Shown here piece after piece: positions 44,800 through 56,385 of a DNA stretch of 64,000 bases (positions are counted from its first letter, which is position 1; each line of letters begins with the position of its first letter). Both the position numbers and the translations under genes were made by a program. Origin of the DNA: Epiperipatus broadwayi (taxonomy: Eukaryota > Onychophora > Udeonychophora > Euonychophora > Peripatidae); NCBI GenBank assembly GCA_028023455.1, contig JAQFVV010006256.1, forward strand, positions 310,001 through 374,000, written 5' to 3'. The notes below the pieces were generated by a model. That model made no database searches. It saw nothing but the letters and a program-made list of their open reading frames with translations, and was not told the DNA's origin.

Positions 44800-46935
44800 G
44801 TGCCTAATCGTGCTTTATAAAGTTGCCCCATAATAGAAATAATGTTTGAGGATTTACGAGTCAAAGCCTTGTTAGACACTGGTAGCCAAATCTCTGTTAT
44901 TTCTAACCAATTTTACAGAAAAGTTATAGATTAAAATCCAAGTATTAAAACACTACCTCTCAAGTCAGTACATGTTACCATGGCTAACAACAAAAAGGCA
45001 AAGCTAACTCAAAAACAAATCTGGGTTAAACTAACCCAACCAAACATATATCTATCATGTCTTTCTAATACTAAATGGCCTCATTCATGAAGTCATCTCA
45101 GGGGCAAACTTCCTATACATGGTCATTTTGAAAATAAATCAGGGTAAGTGATGAGGTTGTAGAAATGACATTACTGCTCAATTATAAAGTTAAATGAAAT
45201 TGATTGTATAATATCTACCATACCTGAAGCACTGTTGAAAGAAAAATTTGCAGAGTCAAATATGATATAGAAAAATTGGCATCTGTGGTTGATGAATATA
45301 GTATTCTCAGATGTATCAGGGGTGATAGAGAAATTCCAGCAAATAATTAAATTAATAGAAAACCAACTATTTCAATCCAAATTCTATCCAATCCCATATC
45401 AATATCAAATTAACAAACAGATCAAGAAAATGATTGATTGGGGGATAATTTTTAAATGATCCTCAACCTGTTGCAGTCCTATTGTAACAGTGAAAAAGAA
45501 AGATGGGTCAATGAGATTTTGTTTATATGCTAAACAGCTAAACAAAATTATCATTCCAGATAGGAGTATACCATTACCCATATATGAATTATTCGTGAAA
45601 TTTGGTAATAAAATATTTTTTATTTTTGACAACCTCCAGTTATTGGCAAATCTGACTCCATCCAGACGATCGCCAATATAGTGTATTTTGATATAAGAGA
45701 CTCACCTATCAATTTAATAGGATGCCATTTGGATTGATTAATAGTGGTACCGGTTTGATAAGATGCCTGGCTAAAACACTTTCCCCTGAGATTAAACAGG
45801 AACAATCTATGTAGACAATGTTATCATTGTGTTTAGTACCATTGAAGAACATATTACTTAAAAAAAATATTTTTTAAAGAGTGTTATGATAAAGGTATAA
45901 AAATCACTTTCAAGAAGATTACTTGATGTGCAACAGAGTAGTCTTCATAGGTCATATAATTGATTGTAATGGAGTGAGACCTCATCAAGATAAAATCAGT
46001 GCGATACAGAATTTTCTTACACCGAAAAATAAGAAATATCAGATTTTTAGGGTTATGCAATTTTTGCAATTGTTTTTATCTCAAATTTGGTGATCATATG
46101 GAACTGTTACTAAAGTTAATCAGAAAAGATGAAAAATGGAACTACAATTAAAACAGGATTTTTAAAGCAAGTCATACTAGCTTCCCTGACTTTAGTAAAC
46201 CCTTTATCGATAGTAATGGTTATAGATTAGGGGTAACTCTACCTCATATCCAAAAGGATGGTAAGATTGGAATACTCTACTTCATTATCTGAATCTTAAA
46301 TGGTCCAGAAATAAACTAGTTTCTGAGAAAGAAGCACTAGCAGTAGGGTGTGCTTTCCAGAAATTTTGACAAAAGCATCCCGGATCAGAAGTTTATAGTG
46401 ATTACTGATAATAAGAACCTCGAATTCTTGAACCACAGCTACTTAACCAGCAGTCGCCTTGTTAGGTGGAGTTTGCTATTAAAAGAATTTAATTATACAG
46501 TCAGATACTGTAATGGATCTGAAAATGTAGCTGATATATTGAGTTGAAATTCATGTCAATCAGAACAGTAACATCTAACAGTAAATAATGCCTACATTTT
46601 AAATATTGATTTGGCAATTAATGAAAGTGTAGAGAACGATTTGTTAAATGTATAACATCTTCAAACTCTAGATCGAGAATCTGATACAAATTATCAAAAC
46701 ATTAAACAAAGAGAAAATTCTGTATGAAGCCAATGATTTGAAAAGTTATAGATTAGATAATCAGCTTTTAAAATATAAATCAAATAATGACAAAAGTGAG
46801 TGGAGGGTAGTAATACCACAAAGGTTAAAAAAACTCACTCATTCAATGTGTACATTATTTATAAGGGCACTATGGGCTCTTAAAACTGAATACCCAAAAA
46901 TTCAAATTCTGGTCATTAGAACCCAAATATTATGA
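44800..46935 (+). pseudogene. Element A protease, reverse transcriptase and RNase H remnants
   Basis: In order on the plus strand: a protease active site ALLDTGSQISVIS near 44,860-44,905; an RT fingers region VKKKDGSMRFCLYAKQLNKI at 45,490; and the catalytic loop YVDNVIIVF at 45,808, where the second aspartate of YVDD is asparagine. An RNase H region at 46,350-46,547 reads FIVITDNKNLEFLN and RLVRWSLLLKEFNY, ending ENVADILS. This is the Ty3/gypsy order. Frames are short and separated by many stops and shifts, so no active product is possible. The protease triad DTG is intact in sequence. Confidence 0.72.
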
Positions 46936-47960
46936 TTTTCTGCTCAAATTAAATCTTGAAACACTACCAACATTACATTTTTTATATTAAATTATTGAAA
47001 AATTGGTTTCACTGGCCCAGAATATATCAAGATATCATGAAAGAAATTCAAAATTGTCATGTATGCTTATAATCTAAGCCAGTAAATAAAAATTATATAA
47101 GTTCAGTAAACTCCATTCCAAAAAAGGCAAAGGTGATCTTAGCTATAGATTTTTATAATCCATTACCATCATTCAATAAGCAAAACTATTTGCTAGTAGA
47201 TTATGAACTCTTCACAAAATTTATGGTTGCTAATTCTATACCTCAAGCTAATACTAAATATAAAATATTCAATAAAACCAGGGATGATCTTAACTGTTCA
47301 TGATACCCCTTTCCTATCTAAAGAATGGATTAAATGGGTACAGAAATAACAGGTAAAACGTGCTAACTTCTATTAGGAATCCACAGTCAAACCCATGTGA
47401 ACATGTAATGCAGGAACCTGGACGTTTGTTTAGAATACGAGCATAAAGATTGGATAAAGCACGCAGTACATAGTCAATTATATAAATGGGAGAGTGAATG
47501 AATCCACTGGATTCACACTCATCAGACTACAATTGGGATAACATACCCCAATTTTATTCCATAAACCCATGCCTATGCTCACAGAATCACCCATCAATCT
47601 AGAAAACAATCGAATAGAGGCATGTACCAAAATTCTAAAAATGAGCAAAAAACGCAACTAATGTAAAAAAAAAAAAGCTAGCTATTATTTTAAAATTGGA
47701 GACAAAGTCTTCATTAAGGCACCCCATATGAGCAATCCTAAAGAATCTATTTTCCATAAATTCTGTGATATACATGAAGGACCATTTACTATCATCAAAT
47801 GTGCAAACACATTAGATCAATAATGACATCAAAGGAACATATAATACTTGAATCATGAAACCATACCATGGAAAAAACATTCTTGATCATCTTAACCTAA
47901 AATACAAATCTACAAGGTATGAATTCAAACCCAATGTAACAAATAATGATCATGACTAAA
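46936..47960 (+). pseudogene. Element A integrase remnant
   Basis: A zinc-finger tail reads NCHVCL near 47,055. The core begins ILAIDFYNPLPSFNKQNYLL near 47,140-47,200, where AIDF holds the first catalytic aspartate, followed by LFTKFMVANSIPQANT. A C-terminal SH3-like segment reads YYFKIGDKVFIKAPHMSNPK near 47,690-47,750 and GPFTII near 47,785. The middle of the core is not recognisable. Order after RNase H agrees with Ty3/gypsy rather than Ty1/copia. Confidence 0.65.
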
Positions 47961-48587
47961 TTAAATCAAGTAAGAAAAATGTAAAAGAGACTGATGCAAG
48001 AAGAAACAGTTTTCTAACAACTGAAGCATGTCACATTATACAGTGATCATTATGCATCTCTGGATGTAAAAGAAAAATTGGATTTACCAGTGAAAAGGCT
48101 GCTGTACTTAAGATAGGAAAAAACAAAGAATTGTTTATAAATCATGTGTGGATTTGCAGTTATTTTATAGAGATACTGAGAAGTTATTACTTGGATAACA
48201 AAACAAGAGGCCTTTATATCTAATCAAGATTTGAAAGACTGTAGACATGATTGAAAATCTTATTAAGAAACATTAATATTTTGAGAAATCATTAACTATT
48301 CAAGAAGAAAAAATTAAAGACATATTGAATGAAAATATGCTTGGGAGTAGAATAAATCAAACAAACAAAAATTTTAGTAATGCATGATGGGCTCATTATT
48401 AATCACAAATTTTAAGCCAAGATATCCTAGAAAAAAAAAAAAATCTTTCTAGAAAAAAATAATTAAAAATAAACCAAAACAACATCTAAATAAAAGTCAA
48501 AGACCCATCTTAGCTTAATTCATAAATAATAGAAATGTAAGGAATTAAAGATATTCATCTTGAACACCTTTTTTACTGGCTGAATAA
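47961..48587 (+). other. Element A region between integrase and 3' LTR
   Basis: About 0.6 kb without a recognisable frame. It could be an untranslated tail or the remnant of an extra gene; I see no envelope-like feature. A polypurine tract before the 3' LTR is not obvious. Confidence 0.45.
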
Positions 48588-49287
48588 TGTGAGGGGTGGC
48601 TTTTACATCCCTCCAATGTCATTTATATACTCTTTGGCCTAATTCAAATCCAAGACCCAATATAATAACATTCTTTAATAAAACTACATTAATAAAAATG
48701 CGCTATAACTGATAAACCATTAGTTGCTATATATATTTAAATCTTAACTTAATCATATGATAAAAACATTTATATTAAATTTTAACACATACACGACAAT
48801 TAACCTTTATTAAAATTATTTCATTAATTGTGATGTAACTCCAATACACTACAATAATAAGAGAGAAATATGATCAGATAGGGTAAACGCAAGCAAAAAT
48901 AAAAGATTATTTTAAAGGAAATAAATAAAAATTTTATTATTATTAACATATCTATATATAATAATCACTGGCAATGGCATAAACAATTGACCTAAATTAG
49001 AATCACAAACTTGGTATTCATACTCATCAAAAATTATCTTTAACAGAACATCCTCATTTTAATAATAGGAAAATATAAAAAAACCAACGAGTTGCGAATT
49101 CAGATAAAAATTTCTCTTCAGCTGAACAAGCAGCATGAATTTAAGCAGAGAATTCAAACTTGCAGTTCGAATAGAAATACCAGCCGCCATTGTGGTAATA
49201 TAGTAATAGAAATAAGTATTTGGATATTCAAGAAAGGAATTAAAAAAGCATATAGAATCAAAATTAGTGAAATCTGCAAAATTAAAT

Positions 49288-50832
49288 TCCCTTTTCTGAT
49301 CGAACAGTGTACATATATGTATATGTTTAACCCCATATATATATATAGATGTGAATCTATTGCCTATGAGAATATGTATTATGCCTATGTCTACCGTATG
49401 TATTATTCTATTCTATGACAAAAAAAAACAATTTTTCCCAACGCGTATTTATCGACATCTAATAGATTCCAAGTGCCAATCTTATATAAAATATGAATTA
49501 TGTGAAGGGGATAAACGAATGAAAAGTAATTTAATATATAACTATAGATTAGAGAGATTTGACCATCGACTAGCTCAAACTCAGGGTGGGTGGTATTGTT
49601 GCCGGGAATAGATATGAGTCAGGAAATAATCATCCTCGTATTTCAGTACCCCCGTAATAATTGAGGATCCATCTAACTCGTGAATGGCTACGAGTACACA
49701 AAAAATATAACTATATTATACATGACGTCAATCGATACTATTATATAAACGAGAAAAGAACACCCTACAGTACATGGAGTTAATGCTCTGCGGTTTCAAT
49801 TAACAACACAGCACACTTTCATATATGCAATCTACATTTGAGGCAAAGTTTAAAAATTGAGATGAGAGTGAGAAGAAATTCTTCTTTTATTTATTTAGTT
49901 TTTCTTTTTTTGATTTTATTATTTCCTGATCATTAATCTAGTTCAGGGCATGACATCACTATTGACGGCAATAACAAGCTTGCACAATTTATTATTGCTT
50001 TGTAAATACTCATGTTAAATTTGTTAATAAAGTCTAGAGAATCTGTTATGAAATTTAGATTGAAATCAGTACAAAAGTTTATACTACCTGCCTTTCCTCG
50101 GGGAGCTTGTAGAATGAAAACACATTTTACAGTTTAATATAAATCCAGGTGAATGCGAGGTTTCTTTATTTTTACCGATCTCCATTTCCTGAAAGTTGAT
50201 GATTCACAGTTTTGATAATAGCGGTAGCTTTTAATCCAATGAGGCAAATTTTCTTCTTTATTAGTTGTAGCAGCATACACTTAGCTGGGGCCAGGGTTTT
50301 GAGCTCGATACCTTAGATTCTCACCCTCACATTTCCATTTCTGCCATGATTTGATATGAAATTATTATATCAATCTCTGCTGTGTTAACAATATCTCTAT
50401 ACGTTTACTTCACTCTCTGCAGGGGCAAACCCACTAGCATTTTGGGTCCTTTTCTTTTATACACCCTCCATTCTTCCTAGAAAGTTCACTGGTTTTGTAC
50501 TTCCTATTGTCTTGTTTTCTGCCCAACCGGATTCTTATCGAGATACGTAAAAGCTTTTTGCACCTTTCAAATTTGCTTATTCTGGAAATTTCTATGCTTC
50601 TCATAAACAATCAAGCAAAAGAAAACCTCATCTCTCCCCTCCCAACAATTAAACCTATTCATGTGCACATCCATAACCCTTACATACATAAATGTTTCTA
50701 AACAACCATAACCAAGCAATATAATAAGCAAAACTAATTAAATTTAAGATCGCAAAATTTAATAGTCATCATATACGTATGATGACCACCACCTTTTGCG
50801 TTTGTGACCGGGTTTGAACCCATTTTGTCACA
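49288..50832 (-). repeat. 3' LTR of element C (last 13 bp missing)
   Basis: It matches 54,890-56,044 throughout, with landmarks AACGCGTATTTAT, TAGATTAGAGAG and TCATAAACAATCAAGCAAAA. It carries about 440 bp (50157-50596) that the other LTR lacks; the junction in the other copy has a short shared TATGC, so a deletion there or an insertion here is possible. The end nearest element A lacks the terminal GTTACA. Confidence 0.78.
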
Positions 50833-50850
50833 ATACCCCCCTGTTCAAAT
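50833..50850 (-). promoter_or_regulatory. Polypurine tract of element C
   Basis: On the minus strand GAACAGGGGGGTAT stands immediately before the TGTGACA start of the 3' LTR. A purine run at this position is where plus-strand synthesis would begin. Placement supports the LTR boundary. Confidence 0.65.
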
Positions 50851-50912
50851 GCCTTTAAGTACCTTTTGTGTATTGGAATGGCTCTTTCAAAATTTCCTAT
50901 CTGCTTAGGTGT

Positions 50913-52219
50913 TTACCTGCTTCTTCCCCACCTTTTTAATCTTCTGTCCTGCCTCATCTGTCCGTTCATTTCCCCTTCTGGTCCGAAATTTGGCTTCTCA
51001 GGCAGTCTCCTTCCTTCGGGTACTTTTTTCCATTTTTGGGGAGTTCTCTGTTTCCGTTTTACTTCTCCATGTTTTGTTGCCTCGGACTGCCCACCATAAT
51101 AATGTAAGCTCACATTAATAACGTTGAGCAGCTCAGCAATCCATTCATAAATGCTTTTCCTGCTCCCAACATCATCTCCACCCTCATGGGCATTCTGGGT
51201 CTTACAATGAGGAGTATATGGTTTTCTGTCAGATTGGACTTGTCCAATGTTCGCCACCTGGCTATGGAAGATCTGTGACTAACTATCACCGTCATCTTCC
51301 CTGAACTTTTGCATAATTTGATAGTGTGTCAACTCCTGTCTGCCCTTGGACCAAAAGGCCTTCCTCACCTCTTTCTGATATTCTTGGAAAGTCGTAGGCT
51401 GTTGAAACAGCATGTCCCACCATGATTGAGCATTATGGTGAGGTTGCTACATGCAATAGCTATCTTACTTTTCTCCATCATGGGGTTTACATTAAAATAT
51501 CTCCTTAGGCTGCATATATGCTCTACGGGGGGCCTCCCCCATCCTATTGGCAAATGACTGAACTTTTAGGAATTGGTTCGCATTCCCTTGTACCACCGCA
51601 TAACTTATCACTGCTGTGGGTTTTCTCGTGAGGTTTAACTCTGTGCCTTGTTTTTGTTTGTCTGTTCTTCAGAGCTAGGTCTTCCTTGCTTTCATCTTCC
51701 TGTTCCCCTGGATCACTTTCATTTTTGTATCTACCTTCTGTTCTAACCTACTCATTCTCTTTTCCAATTCCCCGAATCTAGTTTCCAAACATTCTAATTT
51801 TCCCCAAATCCGTTCCAAAATATCTTCCTGATCCCCTTTTTGTTGGTCAATTTTCTTTTGCGCCCTTGTTTTCATAAACTCATCCTTTTGTTTTTTTATT
51901 TCTTACTGAACACCTCGGATCCCATCCCTCAACCCAACATCTTGTGCTGCTTTTATGTTAGTCTCAATTACTATTTCATTGACTCTCTAGTCTACAATTT
52001 CGTTTCCCCTTCTAATTGATCCTCCAAATCTTGCTAAAACATTCATCTCTACACAAGTCTAAACACATTTCTGCCTTCGTTGTATAAGATTTCCTGAACT
52101 CCGATGGGTTGCTTCCCTTTTAAGCAAATATATAAAACAATTTTGGAATATCTCTAAAATTATCCCTGTGTTTCTCTTTCCTTTTTCCCAATCCCACTCT
52201 ACTTCTCTTCGAGAGGCCC
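50913..52219 (-). pseudogene. Element C Gag pseudogene
   Basis: Minus-strand coding from the primer binding site (52,219) to the polypurine tract. The N-terminal part (52,059-52,271 and 51,675-51,875) includes MKTRAQKKIDQQKGDQEDIL and LECLETRFGELEKRMSRLEQ, a clear coiled coil. The middle (51,240-51,560) reads, across a few stops, AQSWWDMLFQQPTTFQEYQK followed by EVRKAFWSKGRQELTHYQIM, the W...(T/S)F..(Y/F)..E....F pattern of the retrotransposon Gag capsid domain. The last part (50913-51257) is glycine- and charge-rich with one PHCKTQNAHEG segment that may be a broken CCHC knuckle. No pol follows: the frame runs out just before the 3' LTR. Product would be a particle protein only. Confidence 0.68.
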
Positions 52220-52235
52220 TAAGTTGGTTGCGCCA
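52220..52235 (-). promoter_or_regulatory. Primer binding site of element C
   Basis: TGGCGCAACCAACTTA on the minus strand begins one base after the LTR end TTGTTACA. It differs from the element A site at a few positions only. Confidence 0.7.
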
Positions 52236-52291
52236 TTGTAACAAAACCTCCCTTTTCTGATCAGTGTACATATGTGTATATGTTTAACCCT

Positions 52292-54889
52292 CCCCCCCCA
52301 CATATATTTATATTGAAACAGGTATACTGTTCCATGCATATATATTCAAAAGATCCCCCCCCCCCCTTCATTTACAAATACTGGCATGATTTGTTGTTAG
52401 AAAAGAAAAGACTTAATAATGGTTGAGGAAAACTAAAATTTAAAGAAACAAAGGAATCATGAAAATTGACAGCAATGAAAAGAGAAAGTTAATTTGGTCA
52501 AATTAAAAATGAAAAAAAGACACAACAAATACGTTAAATCTGCAATTAAAAGAAAGTATGAATCTTTCTTTATTAAAATTCATCAATCAAAAAAAAAAAA
52601 AAGGAAATCAATAAAGTAAAAAAGAAAAAATATATATGTAAACATTAAAAAAAAAGATGTTTATTTTGTATTGCAGAAAAATAATTTGTAAGGCAAAATA
52701 ACTTAGGTGTTAAGCCAATGCCTTTAGGCAAAGAAATGTAAAATTAATTGGAATTCAAAAACACATAGCCAGATAATTAAAAACGGTCTTCTACTGCCAA
52801 AAAGAATAGCCAATGAGCTGGGGGAAATGGCACGAACATGGATGAAAACATACTACCAACACCAATAAGGCAGGCGTCATATAAAGAGTACATTCTGATA
52901 AGCAGAAAGTATAAATAGCTTGAAAAATTTGGATTATCAGACAGAGAGAATAATTATTATTATTATCGTCGGTTAAGTAGTTTTTCTTTTGAGAAGTCAT
53001 ATTGAATAAAATAAGCAGAGAAAGTGCAAAATATTTGGAAAATTCGGATTATTAGAGAGTATTTATTTTTATCAGTTTTACTAAGTAAAGCAAGACAGAA
53101 AAATCAAAACTTAACCATGAAAAAACTATATAACATGGGCGGTTGACCTGCGTTTTTCTCTTCATCCACAGTCATGAAGTAAGCTCCAGCCTGTCTACTG
53201 TGCCATTCATTAAGCCCCATGGGTATTGAAAGAGAACAACAAGTAGTAAGGTAAGAATTAAAAAATAGTAGCAATTCAATTATTAATGCTATGATAAAAA
53301 TTTTAATAAAAGAAAAAAATTAATGGAGAAATACGAAAACGTTAATTGTATTCCATATTTCAAAGTATAAATGAAACTGCTAATGAATTTATGTATAAAA
53401 ATATACGTTTGCAGCAGACCAAGTAAATATTTATGTTAGAATAATTAAATGCTGTATAAATCATAAGTGCTTCAACTGCATATTACTTCTATCTGGATAA
53501 TATAATAAAGTTTATGTGTATGAATATACCTCTATATTTGACTAAATTATAAATGCTTCAACTGCATATTAAGTTTATGTGTATGAATATACCTATATAT
53601 TTGACTAAATTATAAATGCTTCAACTGCATATTACTTCTATCTGGATAATATAATAAAGTTTGTGTGTATGAATATACATATACATTTGACTAAATTATA
53701 AATGCTTCAACTGCATATTACTTCTATCTGGATAATATAATAAAGTTTATATGTCTGAATATACCTCTATATTTGACTAAATTATAAATGCTTCAACTGC
53801 ATATTACTTCTATCTGGATAATATAATAAAGTTTATGTTTATGAATATACCTCTATATTTGACTAAATTATAAATGTTTCAACTGCATATTACTTCTATC
53901 TGGATAATATAATAAAGTTTATGTGTATGAATATACCTCTATATTTGACTAAATTATAAATGCTTACCTGCATATTGAATAAAATTGCAAATGCTTAATA
54001 CTTACCTGAATGTTGATTTTGTGGGAGTAATTTAAACCACATTACTGGATTTAATAAATTTAATGAAATACTAATGGACTGCAAATAAAATCACTTAAGG
54101 TTAACTGGAACACTGAATTAGACACAAAATGTAAATTGTTAAAGAACTTGCATTCTCTAATTCCTATTGTTCTATTATTGACTGTATACTAAGATAGACA
54201 GTGGACTGCAAATAAAATATTTGTTAAATTAAGTGGAACTCTGCATCAGATGCTATCAGTTGTCTTCATTACTCTCTCTGTTATCTCAATATGACACATT
54301 CCTCTCTGTGAATTAATTATATAACTAAAGATGTAAGTTGTTAAAAGAACTATGAAAGGACTTTATTATACTCTCAACAAGTTACATTCTTTAAGTCATA
54401 CTGAAGTACACCAAAGAAACCAATGGACCAGAAATGAATAAAACAATAAATCTTCACATGGATATGAAGGAACTTTATTAGAAGAACTTGCAAATTAATG
54501 TGTTAAATAAATTTATTGTTACCTAAAACTACTTTTAGTTCTCTAGTTGTTCAATTCTATTTTGTTTTTTTATTGCATCACTCATCATTCAGTGTATTTG
54601 TTCATGAGAATCTCATGCCTCCTGAGCTACGTCTGGCATAACTAGACCTAGGTAAGTCAGGTTGTAGTGAGATGGAACTCTAGTGGCACCATTTGGAAAA
54701 CCAAACATATAAATGTCTAGATGCTTCCAGCCTCTATGGTACTACATCCTCTGATGAGCAGGAAATATTGTTGTAGGGGGGGTTAACATCTGCATTGGGT
54801 AATGCCAATTGATAGTTCCTTCCTGCAACATGCTCATCAGGAAATTGTTACAACTGAAGTAATAATAGGGTTGTATGGTGGTCCGGTCA
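52292..54889. mobile_element. 2.6-kb unclassified insertion in the 5' LTR of C, with tandem array
   Basis: The block is absent from the other LTR of C. Its left edge is TTTAACCCTCCCCCCCCC and near the right edge is GGGGGGGTTAAC (54,777-54,789), which are inverted with respect to each other and may be remnants of terminal inverted repeats, leaving about 100 bp outside unexplained. There is no coding stretch I recognise. It contains the 86-bp array at 53,466-53,965. Confidence 0.5.
53466..53965 (+). repeat. 86-bp tandem array, about six units
   Basis: Unit boundaries, taken at the TTTATGTGTATGAATATACC block, are 53511, 53574, 53660, 53746, 53832 and 53918. The first interval is 63 bp because one unit lost 23 bp (TTACTTCTATCTGGATAATA and three more); the others are exactly 86 bp. 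Units differ by only one to four bases, so the array is young or homogenised. There is no spacer variation, so it is a minisatellite, not a CRISPR array. Confidence 0.92.
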
Positions 54890-56045
54890 CAATATATATA
54901 TATATATGCAAATCTATTGCCTATGAGAATATGTATTATGCCTACATCTACCGTTGTATTATTCTAATCTATGACAATAAAAATAAAACATAATTTTCCC
55001 AACGCGTATTTATGGACATCTAATAGATTCCAAGCGCCAATCTTATATAAAATAAGAATTATACAAAGGGGATAAATGAAACGAATGATGAGTAACTTAA
55101 TATATAACTATAGATTAGAGAGGTTTGACTGTCGACTAGCTCAGACTCAGGGCGGTTGCATTGCTGCCAGGAGTAGATATCAGTCTGGAAGTAATCATCC
55201 TCATATTTCAGTAGCTCGTGATAATCGAGGATCCATCTATATATAAACATTCATGAATGGCTATGAGTACATAAAAAATATAACAACAAAATATTATACA
55301 TGTGATTTTAATAGCTAACAAAATTTATTAGAAGTTTACAAATTAACGTCAATCGGTAATATTATTATATAAATGAGAAAAGAACATCCTTCAATATATG
55401 GAGTTAATGCTCTGCCATTTTGATTAACACATAGCACACTTTCAGAGGCAAAGCTTAAAAGTTGAGACGAGTGTGAAAAGAAATTTTCTTTTATTTATTT
55501 AGTTTTTCTTTTCTTGATTTTATTATTTCATGACCATTAATCTAGTTCAGTGCGTGACATCACTATTGATGACAATAACAAGCTTGCACAATTTATTATT
55601 TTTTTGTAAATACTCGTGTTGAATTTGTTAATAAAGTCTAGAGAATCTGTTATGAAATTTAGATTGAAATCAATACAAAAGTTTATGCTACCTGCCTTTT
55701 CTGGGGAGCTTGTAGAATGAAAACACATTTTACAGTTTAATATAAATTCAGGTGAATATGCTTTTCATAAACAATCAAGCAAAAGAAAACCATCTTTCCC
55801 CTCTGAACAATTAAACCTATTCGTGCGCATATCCATCACCCTTACATACACAAATGTTTCGAAACAAGAGAGCATGATCCCTGCCTTTTCTCCAAGATAT
55901 ATATATTTAAACAACCATAACCATGCAATATAATAAGCAAAACTAATTGAATTTAATACCGCTAAATTTAATAGTCACCATATACGTATGATGACCATCA
56001 CCTTTTGCGCTTTTTGTGACTGGGTTTGAACCCATTCTGTCACAA

Positions 56046-56385
56046 TATCTTTACATAATAATCACTAGTAATGGCATAAACAATTGACCTCAATCAGAAT
56101 CACAAACTTGGTATTCAAACTCATCAAAAATTACCTTTAATAGAACATCCTCATTTTAATAATAGAAAAATATAAAAAAACCAACGAGCTTCTCTGAATT
56201 CAGATAAAAATTTCTCATCGGCTGAACAAGCAACATGAATTTAAGCAGAGAATTAGAAATACCAGCCACCATTGAAGTGAAATTGTAATAGAAATAAATA
56301 TTTGGATGTTCAAGAAAGGAATAAAAAAAGCATATAGAATCAAAACTAGCCAACTGAGGAATTTTAAAGTGAAATCTCCAAAATT
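56046..56385 (+). repeat. Second copy of a 330-bp piece of the 3' LTR of A
   Basis: It starts at TAATAATCACTAGTAATGGC (56,055) and repeats the LTR segment already present at about 48,950-49,287 to the left of element C. Shared landmarks include TTGGTATTCA, AGAACATCCTCATTTTAATA and AATTTAAGCAGAGAATT. A simple insertion would duplicate only about 5 bp. Confidence 0.78.

Larger units (their letters stand above)
49288..56044 (-). mobile_element. LTR retrotransposon 'C', minus strand, Gag-only
   Basis: On the minus strand a 5' LTR (56044 down to 52237, with a later insertion), a primer binding site (52220-52235), a 1.4-kb internal region with only Gag, a G-rich polypurine tract (50833-50850) and a 3' LTR (50832 down to 49288) follow in the right order. 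The LTRs begin TGTGACA(A/G)AATGGGTTCA and the 5' LTR ends TTTTGTTACA. The 3' LTR is cut 13 bp short of that end, at the junction with element A. No protease, RT or integrase is present. LTRs are by eye roughly 85-90% identical. Confidence 0.8.
52237..56044 (-). repeat. 5' LTR of element C, interrupted at 52.29-54.89 kb
   Basis: Pieces 52237-52291 and 54890-56044 together match the 3' LTR at 49,288-50,832. The last 55 bp hold the full LTR end (GGGAGGTTTTGTTACA on the minus strand) that the other copy lost. Confidence 0.75.

Noticed and set aside
53466-53965. Regularly spaced repeats that could suggest a CRISPR array
   Set aside because: The units are contiguous 86-bp copies without unique spacers, and the DNA is eukaryotic. 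It is a minisatellite.
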